NCBI RefSeq assembly: GCF_027744825.2
Contig: NC_071342.1
Span: 22,288,501-22,352,500 of the forward strand
Length of the DNA: 64,000 nt
Source: Synchiropus splendidus
Lineage: Eukaryota; Chordata; Actinopteri; Syngnathiformes; Callionymidae
Direction of reading: 5' to 3'
The notes beneath the pieces are model-generated. The model had not been told where the DNA came from. It made no database searches and saw only the letters and a list, made by a program, of their open reading frames with translations. Shown here in pieces: positions 33,861 to 43,450 of the stretch; position 1 is the stretch's first letter; every line of letters begins with the position of its first letter. The translations under genes and the position numbers were made by a program.

Positions 33861-35037
33861 TATAACATCAGCAGAAAAGAAAGATAAGCATGGAGTAGGA
33901 AAACATCTGGAGAAGAGTTGGACCAGGAAAGGAGCAGTAAGAAACACTTGGAGACAAGCTCCAGGAAAAACCTGGAGGGACGACCAGAGAAAAACCAGGT
34001 ATGGACCAGTGATGACATCAGCAGAAAAGAAAGATGAGCATGGAGTAGAAGAACATCTGGAGAACAGTTGTATCAGGAAAGGAGCAGTAAGAAACACTTG
34101 GAGACAAGCTCCAGGAAAAACCTGGAGGGACAACCAGAGGAAACCCAGGTATGGACCAGTGATGACATCAGCAGAAAAGAAAGATGAGCATGGAGTAGAA
34201 GAACATCTGGAGAACAGTTGGACCAGGAAAGGAGCAGTAAGAAACACTTGGAGACAAGCTCCAGGAAAAACCTGGAGGGACAACCAGAGGAAACCCAGGT
34301 ATGGACCAGTGATGACATCAGCAGAAAAGAAAGATGAGCATGGAGTAGAAGAACATCTGGAGAAGAGTTGGACCAGGAAAGGAGCAGTAAGAAACACTTG
34401 GAGACAAGCTCCAGGAAAAACCTGGAGGGACAACCAGAGGAAACCCAGGTATGGACCAGTGATGACATCAGCAGAAAAGAAAGATGAGCATGGAGTAGAA
34501 GAACATCTGGAGAACAGTTGTATCAGGAAAGGAGCAGTAAGAAACACTCGGAGACAAGCTCCAGGAAAAACCTGGAGGGACAACCAGAGGAAAACCAGGT
34601 ATGGACCAATGATGACATCAGCAGAAAAGAAAGATAAGCATGGAGTAGAAGAACATCTGGAGAAGAGTTGGACCAGGAGAGGAGCAGTAAGAAACAGTTG
34701 GAGACAAGCTCCAGGAAAAACCTGGAGGGACAACCAGAGGAAAACCAGGTATGGACCAATGATGACATCAGCAGAAAAGAAAGATGAGCATGGAGTAGAA
34801 GAACATCTGGAGAAGAGTTGGACCAGGAAAGGAGCAGTAAGAAACACTTGGAGACCAGCTCCAGGGGAAAACTTGAAGGGACGACCAGAGAAAAACCAGG
34901 TATGGACCAGTGATGACATCAGCAGAAAAGAAAGATAAGCATGGAGTAGAAGAACATCTGGAGAAGAGTTGGACCAGGAGAGGAGCAGTAAGAAACAGTT
35001 GGAGACAAGCTCCAGGAAAAACCTGGAGGGACGACCA
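33861..35037. repeat. 150-bp minisatellite, 8 units
   Basis: Units start at 33861, 34011, 34161, 34311, 34461, 34611, 34761 and 34912. All are 150 bp except the seventh (151 bp); the last is partial. The plus strand is purine-rich. Each unit has a perfect 7-bp stem with a 5-A loop, CTCCAGG-AAAAA-CCTGGAG (first at 33959-33977), which is disrupted only in unit 7. Because 150 is divisible by 3 and the unit lacks stops, long frames run through it on both strands (33820-34938 plus; 35156-33840 minus). Unit variants almost all change the predicted residue, which argues against coding. Confidence 0.9.
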
Positions 35038-35176
35038 TGAGAGTCATGAGGAAGTGTTGACATTGGTGGCAGAGAAGTACAGCACCAATGGACAAGGCAG
35101 ACCAGACTCATGTATCCAAGACAGAGAGGTCGTGGTGGCTCAACCTGGGGCTTCATTCATACACAGCAAAAGAGAA

Positions 35177-35646
35177 ACTATAGCTGTTCCTCCAATTCCT
35201 TCCTCAATCCTCAACCTCAAACATCAAGAATGCTCTTGTGAGGAGCAAGTACTGTCCCAACTCTCAGGAACAAGATTAAGAAACGTAACATCCTCAAACC
35301 TGAGGTAGTCCGTGACCCAGAATCCTTTGCGTAGCATCAAAGATGGCGTCGGAAACAAAGAAACCGAGCTCCAAATGTAAATATTGCCTTTGTCAATGGT
35401 GATATAAAATTACGAAAACCATTGTATTGTTTTAGTTCATGCCTGTTTTTACACTTTTAACGCAACAAAATGGTAGTTTTTCTCGGCGGTAATGTTGTCG
35501 TTTCATCGGGATATCAGCTTGTATTCACGTACCTGGACCTGCATTAAGAAGTGTCCCATTTCTTAGGAACAAGAGCTTCCTCAACTCTTGGTTTTGAGGG
35601 ATGAGACTGAGGTTTGAGGAAGGAATTGGAATTCACCTCATATAGT
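35177..35646. mobile_element. Inverted-repeat element (MITE-like)
   Basis: CCAATTCCTTCCTCAA (35192-35207) is inverted at 35614-35629 (TTGAGGAAGGAATTGG). Further inside, GCTCTTGTGAGG on the left and GAGCTTCCTC on the right keep partial symmetry. ACTATA (35177) and TATAGT (35641) may mark the outer ends. The 35300-35560 interior is AT-rich with no frame. No clear target-site duplication is seen. It lies about 150 bp after the minisatellite. Confidence 0.55.
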
Positions 35647-36110
35647 CCATCAATGAAAACCACTGAACTGAGCCTGTTAGTGGCAGCCTGACTTTGACTC
35701 ATCCTGCAGGACTCTCACGCATCTTTCTAGAAACCAAACTGGAGACAGAGAGGGCTGCAACTGTGGTAAAGTCCGGGACAGGCGAACCTGAAGGGAGCTA
35801 CAGAAGCCGACAACAAGAGGACGAAGAGAAACAGAGGCGAGATACAGGAGTGAGTGGGCGGGAGCTGGGCAGAGTGGGACGCGGAGAGGAGTCTAATATG
35901 AAGATTGCTGCGATGGAGAGGAGTCTAATTAGTGGCTGAACAGGGCAGGCACATGGTGCTCATGTCAAAAAGGACAGAGCTACTTATTAGGCATCAAAGT
36001 GCATTCATATCTCCGCACAAAGGGGCTGGAGGGGGGGTGAGGGGGTGGGGGGTCGGCAGCCGAGGAGGGCGAAGCATCTCCAGATGGGAGGGCGAGTCAT
36101 TGAGCGCTGC
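35647..36110. other. No gene recognised
   Basis: Purine-rich unique sequence with G runs near 36027-36050. Confidence 0.5.
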
Positions 36111-36530
36111 ATTATAGGACACTCTCGGCTGTTTAGGGCAGTTGTCGGCCATCATTTGTCATGGGACAAAAAAGGAGGAGACGGAGAAGAACAGGAAGTA
36201 AATAATAATGCAGAAGAGGTGTAATTATTCCAGGCTTCAGGGTAATTGTGTGTTTCATGTTGTTGGCTCCATTGAAGATGTAGAATAAATCGTCCAGTGT
36301 CGAGGCTTCTGTTGTGCGACGTCCTGGTTTCATCGTGGAGGCAACAGAAAGACGCGGAGCACCGGCGATGGCCGTCGTCATGGAGTCAGCAAGTGCCGTC
36401 GAGCCGCGGCTAACAATGGAAATCTGCCGCGTCGGCAGCAGGAAGATGAAAAGGACGCAGGCGGCGGCGAACGTGGGGCTTCGATTTCACAGCCTCTGCA
36501 ATTAAATCCAGCTAATTCCAGCAGCAAGTC
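36111..36530. promoter_or_regulatory. Candidate CNE
   Basis: GGTGTAATTATTCCAG near 36218 and TGCAATTAAATCCAGCTAAT near 36497 lie in unique DNA with CpG words. The call rests on motif content only. Confidence 0.25.
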
Positions 36531-37000
36531 CGAAGAGCGAATCTACATGGCTGATCTGCAAACTCGACAACTTCACAACAGACTTGTCAGGGAGTTGACG
36601 GACTGGTGGAGATCGGAGAGATGGCGGACAGACTGGTGGCGACTCGGAGGGGAGCCGGTGGATCCAAGACCTGATGGTCTCAGGCTGGAGAGAGGGAGGT
36701 CTGGAAGTCTTGTGGTCTCACCGTGACGCACCTCCTCGCCCCACACCGGCCCCCTGCTGGACGCTGGCCCGCGGCCCGCCGCCTTGGCGGGACGGGGGGG
36801 GGTTTACGAGAGAAGGAATCCGAGCTACAGGAATGTGTCTGTGCTGCTCCTGATTACAGAGATTGGTGAAGTAGCTGTTGTGAAGTCACCGTGTGGGGGC
36901 TGGAGCTGGGGCTTATTCACATGTGAGTGGAAACAAGACAGTATCGGAATCATTTTGACCAAAAAAAAGTAACCATAAAATAATTCTGCAAGAAAAAAAA
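36531..37000. other. No gene recognised
   Basis: GACTGGTGG recurs near 36600 and 36630, suggesting a small decayed duplication. A G run lies near 36794. Confidence 0.5.
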
Positions 37001-37335
37001 CAACAATAATATTAATCAAAAAATATATATATTTGTAATTATTAAGTGTTCATTATTTATTTTATTATATTTACATTATATTTATATTTATTGTATTTTA
37101 TTTATGTATGTATTTATTTATAATTGTTATTGTTTATTTCATGATAATGTTTATAAATGTATATGTAGAGTGAGAGAGAGAAAATTACTTATTTGTATTA
37201 TATTTGAAGTAATTACTATTCATTTATAATATTAATTTATATATATTATTTATATTTTATTTATAATTGTTATTTATTTTATGATAATGTTTATGGGTTT
37301 TAATATATATATATATATATTTTTTTTCTCAGATT
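37001..37335. repeat. AT-rich low-complexity region with (AT)n
   Basis: Long run of TTTAT, ATTTAT and TATA words, ending in an AT dinucleotide array at about 37302-37320 and a T run. No gene. Confidence 0.85.
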
Positions 37336-37640
37336 ATTATACATCCCACAGAATTTGACGTGAATAAATGTCGAGAAATACGAGTAAAAAAAAAACAATA
37401 TTCATCATCATCATCAAAGTAAACTATAAGCAAAAGACTGAAAACAAATAGACAGAAAATAATGAGAACAAATCCAAAATTAAAAATACACCAAACGTAG
37501 GGATCAAAAATGTAACTGCAACAGCTGAGATTAACAATGAGGATCACACAAAGCACTGAACCAAATCGTTTCACATCAAAAACATGTTTTCACCACGCCG
37601 CGCTCGTGTGTGCACGTGTGAGGTCGGCGTTCACGTGAAA
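37336..37640. other. No gene recognised
   Basis: A-rich unique DNA with a short CAT trinucleotide run near 37405. Confidence 0.5.
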
Positions 37641-38020
37641 GCCTTCCGTCATCAGAATTAACATCGCAGCTCTCTCAATTCCAGAACATTCCTGCATCAG
37701 GGTGAACTCCCGACCTTCGACCCGGAGCGCATAATTATCAGCCTCCGCCGTGCCGTGGCTTTATTGTGTTTGCTGCAGGTCTCACCTGGAAATGTATCCT
37801 GCGTCACGCCAACGCCGCCGCTGTTTGTTGACGCCCCGTCAGTCTCTGGCTCTATTAACGCGCTTCATCTTTCAGTTTTGGGCTGGCTGGTGCTGAGAGC
37901 GCGCCTGGTCTTTATTCAAGGCTGGAGCCAATGTCGGGAGAAGTGCCTATTAAAGAAAGAGCTGGGAGGAAATTGGAGCTGCCATTTTGGGAGGAAATGC
38001 TAATTCATGTCAAAAAGGCT
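37641..38020. promoter_or_regulatory. Candidate CNE
   Basis: CAGAATTAACATCGCAGC, GCATAATTATCAGCC, CTATTAACGCGC, GGAAATTGGAGCTGCCATTT and AAATGCTAATTCATGTC lie in unique, GC-balanced DNA. An open frame (37755-38003) crosses it but shows no domain. Confidence 0.3.
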
Positions 38021-38370
38021 TTTAGCCAGTTTTAGCTGTGAGGACCAGACTTGAGAGCAGCGAGGGTCCACGTGTCCTCCAGCCTCGCTCACGTTGAAGA
38101 ACACGCTCTGTCATTGATGTGTGTATTTATAACGTTGAGTTTGTCGACTGACCAAACATTTACTGACTGTTGTCTGTGAAGCATCAGATGGTGAACTTGT
38201 TGGAGGTCGCAGGTCCAGTTTACATCACTGCCCTCAGTGGACAAAAGAACAAAACTGACTATTGAAATCCACTTCTTTTTCAGATTCATGACTCATGCTC
38301 AAGTCCATTTCGAGTCTCCTCATAAGATCCTGTTTCTGTTTCATGCAGTGACAAGTATCACACAAAACAG
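38021..38370. other. No gene recognised
   Basis: Unique-looking sequence. Confidence 0.5.

Positions 38371-38373
<3 letters not shown>

Positions 38374-38403
<30 letters not shown>
38374..38403. repeat. (GT)n microsatellite
   Basis: About 15 GT units. It adjoins a microsatellite-associated repeat copy. Confidence 0.9.
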
Positions 38404-38524
38404 CACGTGCCTGTATCTTGTATAATACTACTACTAGTGGGGACCTATTCCCCACAAGGTGAAGCCTCAATTTGAGTATTAAAGAAGCTGAGGAAAGGGT
38501 TATGTCAACGAGTGGTAGCCACAA
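38404..38524 (+). repeat. Microsatellite-associated repeat, copy C, split by an LTR
   Basis: GTGGGGACCTATTCCCCACA, TGAAGCCTCAATTTGAG, GCTGAGGAAAGGGTTATGTC and GAGTGGTAGCCACAA follow the family consensus. The family normally continues with more A-rich sequence and GT/AC words. That continuation (AATACACAGCGG.. GTGCGTGTAT) is found at 38977 onward, on the far side of the LTR. Confidence 0.7.
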
Positions 38525-38973
38525 TGTTGTGTGTCAAGACGTGGAGCGGGACCCAAGTGCAGTGATGAAAGTCACAGGAGGCTGGAGCGAGTCAAATACA
38601 ATCGTTTAATTATTACAAACATAAATCTGGAAACAGAGAGACAAAAGCACAATGAACAGAGATAGTCACAAAACAAACCAGGAAACGCACGGAAACAGAG
38701 GAAGGAACTAAACTCTAACTCAGGCACCAGGGTTTCAGACGGAGTGATCAAAATAAGCTAGCTAGCGCACAGAAAGAGAGAACGAACGAGGAGAGCCAAT
38801 TTACCAGGGGAACAAGAGGAGACGATCTGGCACACGCTGCTGGAGTCCAGGTGTCTTTATACACAGGTGATCAGGGGTTAAATGGCTCCAGCCGTGTGCC
38901 ACAGGAACAGGAAGAACAGAGGAAGAAAGCAAAACAGGACTCACGTGACCAAAATAAAAGCGGAATCATGACA
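38525..38973 (-). mobile_element. Solo LTR, family 1, copy 4 (minus, internally deleted)
   Basis: The plus-strand text reads TGTTGTGTGTCAAGACGTGG at the left and GCGGAATCATGACA at the right. CACAA flanks both sides (38520-38524 and 38974-38978), an exact 5-bp target-site duplication. The minus-strand TATAAAG lies at 38861-38855. At 449 bp it is about 125 bp shorter than copy 2, because the stretch with the three GGTGACG sub-repeats is missing. It sits inside a microsatellite-associated repeat, so it is younger than that repeat. Confidence 0.85.
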
Positions 38974-38979
38974 CACAAA

Positions 38980-39384
38980 ATACACAGCGGCGTGCGTGTA
39001 TCTCTTATCTGGCCTCTCACTCTCATTGTGAATGAGCTACTGGCAAAGAGCACTTTGGTGAGTGAAAATATTTTCCTGTGGTTTTATCTTCTCCATCATT
39101 GGTTTTGATGCTGAAACTGGCGTGTCTGTCTGTTTCCGTGTCCATTATTGGTGCAAGATAAGATGCATTTATTCGACATCCTTCTTCCAGCAGGCAGAAA
39201 GATGCGTCTATAACTCCACGGGTTTGTTGCTTCTACAGTTCTGCTCCTTCTCTCTTCTCTCCTCTTCTCTCACAACCAAGTGAAGGGTCTTTCATTTTTT
39301 TGACACTTCTGTCCTTCGGCCTATTGATTGGCGACCGAGCCAGAGAGGACCTGTCTGCTGCTAATAGAAAATGAAGTTCATCTG
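38980..39384. other. No gene recognised
   Basis: Unique-looking sequence after the end of repeat copy C. Confidence 0.5.
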
Positions 39385-39906
39385 GCTTTCTTGTCCTGAC
39401 ACATGCACACACACGCACATTCACTTGTATTTCTATCCTTGTGGGGACAACACTTTCCCAGCCCCTCAACTTAAGCATCCAAAGCTCATGGCTAATCTTA
39501 ACCAGGACTCTGAACCAGACTCATGGGGTCCAACCAAACGTCCCCACAGAGTCCTCACACGGACAGTGTTTTGTCAAGAATTTGTCAGTAGGATAAACAA
39601 GAACACACACACATATGCACACTAGTCCTGTTTCTATGTGTTGTGGAGACATTTCATTCATGCTTTCCGCAGCTTCTCACTTTTAACCATCCAAAATAAA
39701 GGTTTTAAGGACACTGAACCAAACTTAACTTTGATCATAATGACCCAGTTATTTTGTTTTGTTATGTTATGTTTGTTTTATTCATTTTTTTTTTGTTTGT
39801 TTTATTAGGTTTTGATCCTTAAATTGAGGCTTAACCTCAAAAGTTCCGTCCCCACAAGGACGTCGGTTTACAAGAATTGGTCCCCACAAGTACAGACATA
39901 CAAGGA

Positions 39907-39956
<50 letters not shown>
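39385..39956 (-). repeat. Microsatellite-associated repeat, copies D and E in tandem (minus)
   Basis: TCCTTGTGGGGACAAC, CCCAGCCCCTCAACTTAAGC, AACCAGGACTCTGAACCAGA and CGTCCCCACAGAG (39430-39550), then CTTCTCACTTTTAACCATCC, TAAATTGAGGCTTAACCTC and CCGTCCCCACAAGGACG (39670-39860), are reverse-strand words of the family. The pair lies between short AC runs at 39408 and 39600 and the long CA array. Confidence 0.7.
39908..39954. repeat. (CA)n microsatellite
   Basis: About 23 uninterrupted CA units. It is the longest clean dinucleotide array in the window. Confidence 0.95.
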
Positions 39957-39958
<2 letters not shown>

Positions 39959-39959
39959 G

Positions 39960-40185
39960 TAGCTGCTCTGACCTCGCAGTTTCCTTTCTTCAAGTCTCCT
40001 TGTCCGTGTCTTCACTTGTTTTCTAACTCCTTGACGTTTAGCATCTTCATCAGTTTAGACCTTCAGCTTCATTGTTGCTGCAGTCATATTCGCACCCGTC
40101 GTCCCCCTGGCTGTGAAGCTGTAGCCACAAGCCAGAGAGAGTGAAGGATCAAGTCTTTTCTGTCCATGTCAGGCCTTCTGCCGAG
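39960..40185. other. No gene recognised
   Basis: Unique-looking sequence. Confidence 0.5.
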
Positions 40186-40290
40186 ACCAATGGCTGCTAT
40201 TAGCGGGCGCGGCGGCCGGCTGACAGGCGAGTCAATATCCATGAGAAGGCCACTTCATTAATGATCCTGACCGGCCCGGAGAGATGAAGG
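40186..40290. promoter_or_regulatory. Candidate CNE
   Basis: GGCTGCTATTAGCGGGCGCG, GTCAATATCCATGAGAAGG and CACTTCATTAATGATCCTGA lie within 105 bp of unique DNA. Motif content only. Confidence 0.3.
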
Positions 40291-40540
40291 GCCGCAGAAG
40301 GTGGCGTCGGACGGACCACAGAGGAAAACTGAGAGCCCTGACTCTCCCTGGCTGCTCCGCCATTAGTTCGCGAGAAACCCAAGAATGTCCACCCTTCAGG
40401 GTTTCAAGACAAAACATGTTTCCTAGCTCATTCACCAGTTTTTCTTCAGCTGCCTCCCAGGAGTCTACAGAGCTGGGCGGCGCGCTATAGGCGTCGGAAG
40501 GACACATGAAGCAGCAGGAGAAACGGTGAACTGACAAATC

Positions 40541-40990
40541 TACGGAAGAGGATTAGGGCCAGTGAAGAGAAAAAAAAAGAAGAATTCTGAGTTAAAAGTG
40601 ACAATTCTGACACTGCAAAACATGCAAATTCTGATTTTAAAGTAAGAATTCTGACCTTTTTCTGACAGCCAGAATTTTGACTTTAAGCTCAAAATTCTGA
40701 CCTCTGAGATTAAAGTCAGACTCTAAAGTGAGAATTCTGAGAAGAAAGTCAGAATTCTCACTTTAACGTCAGAATTCTGAGAGTAAAGTCTCACTGTAAC
40801 GTCAGAATTCGGAGAAAAAAAGTCAGAATTCTCACTTTAAAGTCAGAATTCTGAGATTAAAGTCTCACTGTAACGTCAGAATTCTGCGATTAAAGTCTCA
40901 CTGTAACGTCAGAATTCTGAGAAAAAAGTCAGAATTCTCACTTTAAAGTCAGAATTCTGCCAATATTCTTCACTGGTCCTAATCCTCCGT
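40541..40990. mobile_element. TIR transposon carrying a satellite array
   Basis: The left end TACGGAAGAGGATTAGGGCC continues to AGTGAAGA at 40568. The right end at 40967-40991, read on the minus strand, is TACGGAGGATTAGGACCAGT GAAGA. The two agree except for a 3-base gap and one mismatch. ACAAATC lies directly outside both ends (40534-40540 and 40991-40997), an exact 7-bp duplication (or 8 bp with one mismatch if the end is ACGG, which would fit hAT-type elements). There is no transposase. The whole interior is the palindromic repeat array listed separately. Confidence 0.75.
40576..40961. repeat. Palindromic AGAATTCT/CTTTAAAG satellite array
   Basis: Twelve GAATTC sites lie in about 380 bp, in AGAATTCTGA or AGAATTCTCA words alternating with CTTTAAAG, CACTGTAACG and GAGATTAAAG. 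Part of it has a clean 33-bp period (two units from about 40840 to 40906). Both AGAATTCT and CTTTAAAG are self-complementary, so either strand can fold into many alternative hairpins. The first 120 bp are more diverged. Confidence 0.9.
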
Positions 40991-40991
40991 A

Positions 40992-41300
40992 CAAATCGCT
41001 GGATTTCAAACGTCGCGTGTTTTGCAGTGATCGAGAACTGGTGTTTTCTGTGCAGGGTGACTCGGTCCGTCGAGGTGGCGCGAGCATGTTGAAGAGCAGG
41101 CGCTCATTACTTTGAGCAATATCCGAACTCTGTCGGGTGAGCGACAGCAGCTGGTTCAGGGATCACAACAACACTCTCACCGTGGAATGAAAACCTGAAG
41201 AATCCATTGCCGATAATCACAAGTGCTTTCAAGAAGTCGTTCCTCGCCAGCGTCTGTTTGCTCACACTTCTCCACGCGCACTTCTTGTTTTCCCTTCCTG
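40992..41300. other. No gene recognised
   Basis: Unique-looking sequence. Confidence 0.5.
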
Positions 41301-42160
41301 CGGGTGAGATGACGCTCCTGCCCCTGTCTGCGCGGCGAGCTAACAGAATTATCTGTAGAGGCCACTCCAAATTAACATAATACCGACTCCAAATGTAAAT
41401 TCTCTTATCAATTCCAGTGTTCACCACATCCAGGCCGCCACACACACACACACTTCCACACATTTTGGGTGCATATACTTGAGAGGTGTGTGTTCCGCTG
41501 ACACGTGTGAAGCTAAATGCCAACGTACCATTTAAGATAGAAAGGGCAGCGGCACATCCAACCTTTGTAGTGTGTCATTCAGCGGCGTTCAAGCCGTTCA
41601 GGTATAAAAATGAGGTCTCCTCTGTCCCGCAGTGCTGCAGATCTATTTCACCCCATCAGCCAAAGGAGAGGGAGCGATGTTAACAACCGTCAGACATCTG
41701 TCGAAGGGACCGTGGGGGGCCAAACAAGACTTTCTATTTCTACCTCATGAACATCCGCCGGATGGTCCGGCTTCCTGTCACACTTTGATGATGAGCACTC
41801 GCCAGACTGTTGGGCCGTTACACTTTAGCCGTTCAGAGAGTTTGATAAAGCGACAATCTTCCCGCGGCTGTGGAATTACACGGTGGACGGAAAAGGCCAG
41901 CTCTTTGTCGCTAAATGCCTCTCCCATTCATTCACGCCACAGCAAAGTAGTACGTCTTTCCCACGGTGAAATGCCAGATTTGAAAGCCCTCAGTTCGATT
42001 AATGTTTGGAGTCGGGCCACCTTTAATCCGGGAAGTCTTTCACAGTCAAATAAGAGCCGCTCTAATTTGAGAGGACAAGACGGCGCTGTAAGGCTGAGGG
42101 CGGTCAAGGAAGATAGCCGCAGTGTTCCAGCGGGAATCATCAGCATCTGACAACATTTAC
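41301..42160. promoter_or_regulatory. Candidate CNE cluster
   Basis: CTCCAAATTAACATAATACC, TGTAAATTCTCTTATCAATT (41395), GGAATTACACGGTGG (41870), GATTAATGTTTGGAGTCGGG (41998) and CTCTAATTTGAGAGG (42060) lie in unique DNA. A short AC run lies near 41441. The 172-codon frame at 41632-42150 has no recognisable domain. Confidence 0.25.
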
Positions 42161-42393
42161 CAGGAGAGCTGGACCATTTTCACATTTCAGAGGTGATTTC
42201 GAAGTGAGTCATGTGTGAACGTATCTTTGTATAGGAGGGTGTGGAAGCAGGTTAGCAACAAGAAAGTCTTTCTATTGACGGTGGTGGCGTCAGTGTAAGT
42301 GGTGCTCAAGGCAGTGAGGGTTCCAGAGTTGCTGGGAGCGAGGCAGCATGGAAGTCCTGAAAACTCGCTGGACCTTCCTGGCCGGTAGAGCTG
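42161..42393. other. No gene recognised
   Basis: Unique-looking sequence. Confidence 0.5.
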
Positions 42394-42908
42394 AGGGGCT
42401 TTTCACACTGTGGATTCTGTCTCGGGAGGCTTGAGTTGGATGCGCCCCCTGCTGTGCAGCCTCTGCGCTTCTGTGCTTCTGCTCAAAATAGCTGGTTTGT
42501 GACCCACGACCCCTCAAGGAAGTCGGCATGAGCCGCGCGACACTGGGGTCTTGAGCCCGAACCTATTTACCACCCTCAGCTTGACCACCTTATTTCCGTG
42601 TCACTTCTTAACGCTACGAGTCGTCGTCATCTCAGGTACTGACTAAGTGATGATGGACAGTCTCACCTCTGGGAGTTGTTTTTGAACCATGTTGAATGCA
42701 CAGACAGCTCTTAACTGCTCCGCATTGATCATGTTTGGGTGGAGTCGCGCTGTACACATTGTTTTCGGCAGAAATCTCACTTCACCGCGGAGAGCTTCCC
42801 GGGATGAGGTGCAGCTCTCCAGGCGGGATAAAGTTCACGTCCAAAACCCGACTCGCTTGTGTTCACTTGTCGAACTTTTGAGCCGAACGCGGAGTGTGAA
42901 AAGGCCCT
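42394..42908 (+). mobile_element. TIR element, family 4, copy 1 (complete)
   Basis: The left end AGGGGCTTTTCACACTG (42394) is mirrored by the right end GAGTGTGAAAAGGCCCT (ending 42908). Inside are TGCGCCCCCTGCTGTGCAGC, AGCTGGTTTGTGACCCACGA, TTGTTTTTGAACCATGTTG, GGAGTCGCGCTGTACA and TGCAGCTCTCCAG, all shared with the copy at 59246. It is a 515-bp element without a transposase, so non-autonomous. No target-site duplication is clear. Confidence 0.75.
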
Positions 42909-43009
42909 AAGATGGTGGACAATAGAGATCAAGAAGCGGAGCCCATGAGCATAGGTCCAACACATTCTGACTTCCAAGGCATCAAATATTGACTATTCTT
43001 ATGCGCACC
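42909..43009. other. No gene recognised
   Basis: Short unique stretch between repeats. Confidence 0.4.
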
Positions 43010-43450
43010 ATGTTGACGCCAAAATCAGCCCTTCGCAGTAGCCGTTCAGCTGAAGAACACCTTCGGCAGCATGTACACCTTCGGCGTCATATAGAAGTAT
43101 CATCCGAATTACTACCGGGATCGGTTCAGACCAACCCGTGGTAAGTCAGATTGGACGTAGGTCCTACTGTAGTGGTGGATGGCTGCGTGAGAGTGAGATG
43201 CTGGGATACTGTGCTGCCGTAACTGTGGTACATGATGCTGGGCTGCGACGTGCTGCGGTGCCAGACATTGAATAAAAACATTGAAAAAAAGGTTGCTAGT
43301 ACGGATGGATGTAAGTCGAGCAGGTCGTAAGTCGGATGTTACTTGTATCGATGTTGGGAACGTTGCCCTGCAGCCTTCAACTTCGCATGTTGACACATTG
43401 GCAGCGCGAAAAAAAAGATGGAGGTAGCGGGGTCAGCCATGGAATGGTGC
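43010..43450. repeat. Mosaic of MITE-related and other repeat sequence
   Basis: GCAGCCTTCAACTTCGCATG TTGACACATTGG near 43370 and GGGTCAGCCATGGAATGGTG near 43429 match the interior of MITE copy 3 (28190-28350). CTTCGGCAGCATG and CTTCGGCGTCAT near 43062-43090 echo the GGCGTCAG part. Between them are words TGTAAGTCGAGCAGG and GTAAGTCGGATGTTAC of unknown origin. Neither end is intact. Confidence 0.5.

Noticed and set aside
33861..35037. CRISPR-like array
   Set aside because: Units are continuous 150-bp tandem copies without short repeats and unique spacers, and the setting is a vertebrate genome.
33820..35156. Repeat protein genes of 372 codons (plus) or 438 codons (minus)
   Set aside because: The frames exist because a stop-free 150-bp unit is repeated. 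The minus frame stays open even after the 1-bp insertion shifts its register, and unit differences are nearly all residue-changing.
41632..42150. Protein-coding exon of 172 codons
   Set aside because: No known domain, and shadow frames occur on the other strand. The sequence looks like unique non-coding DNA with homeodomain-type words.
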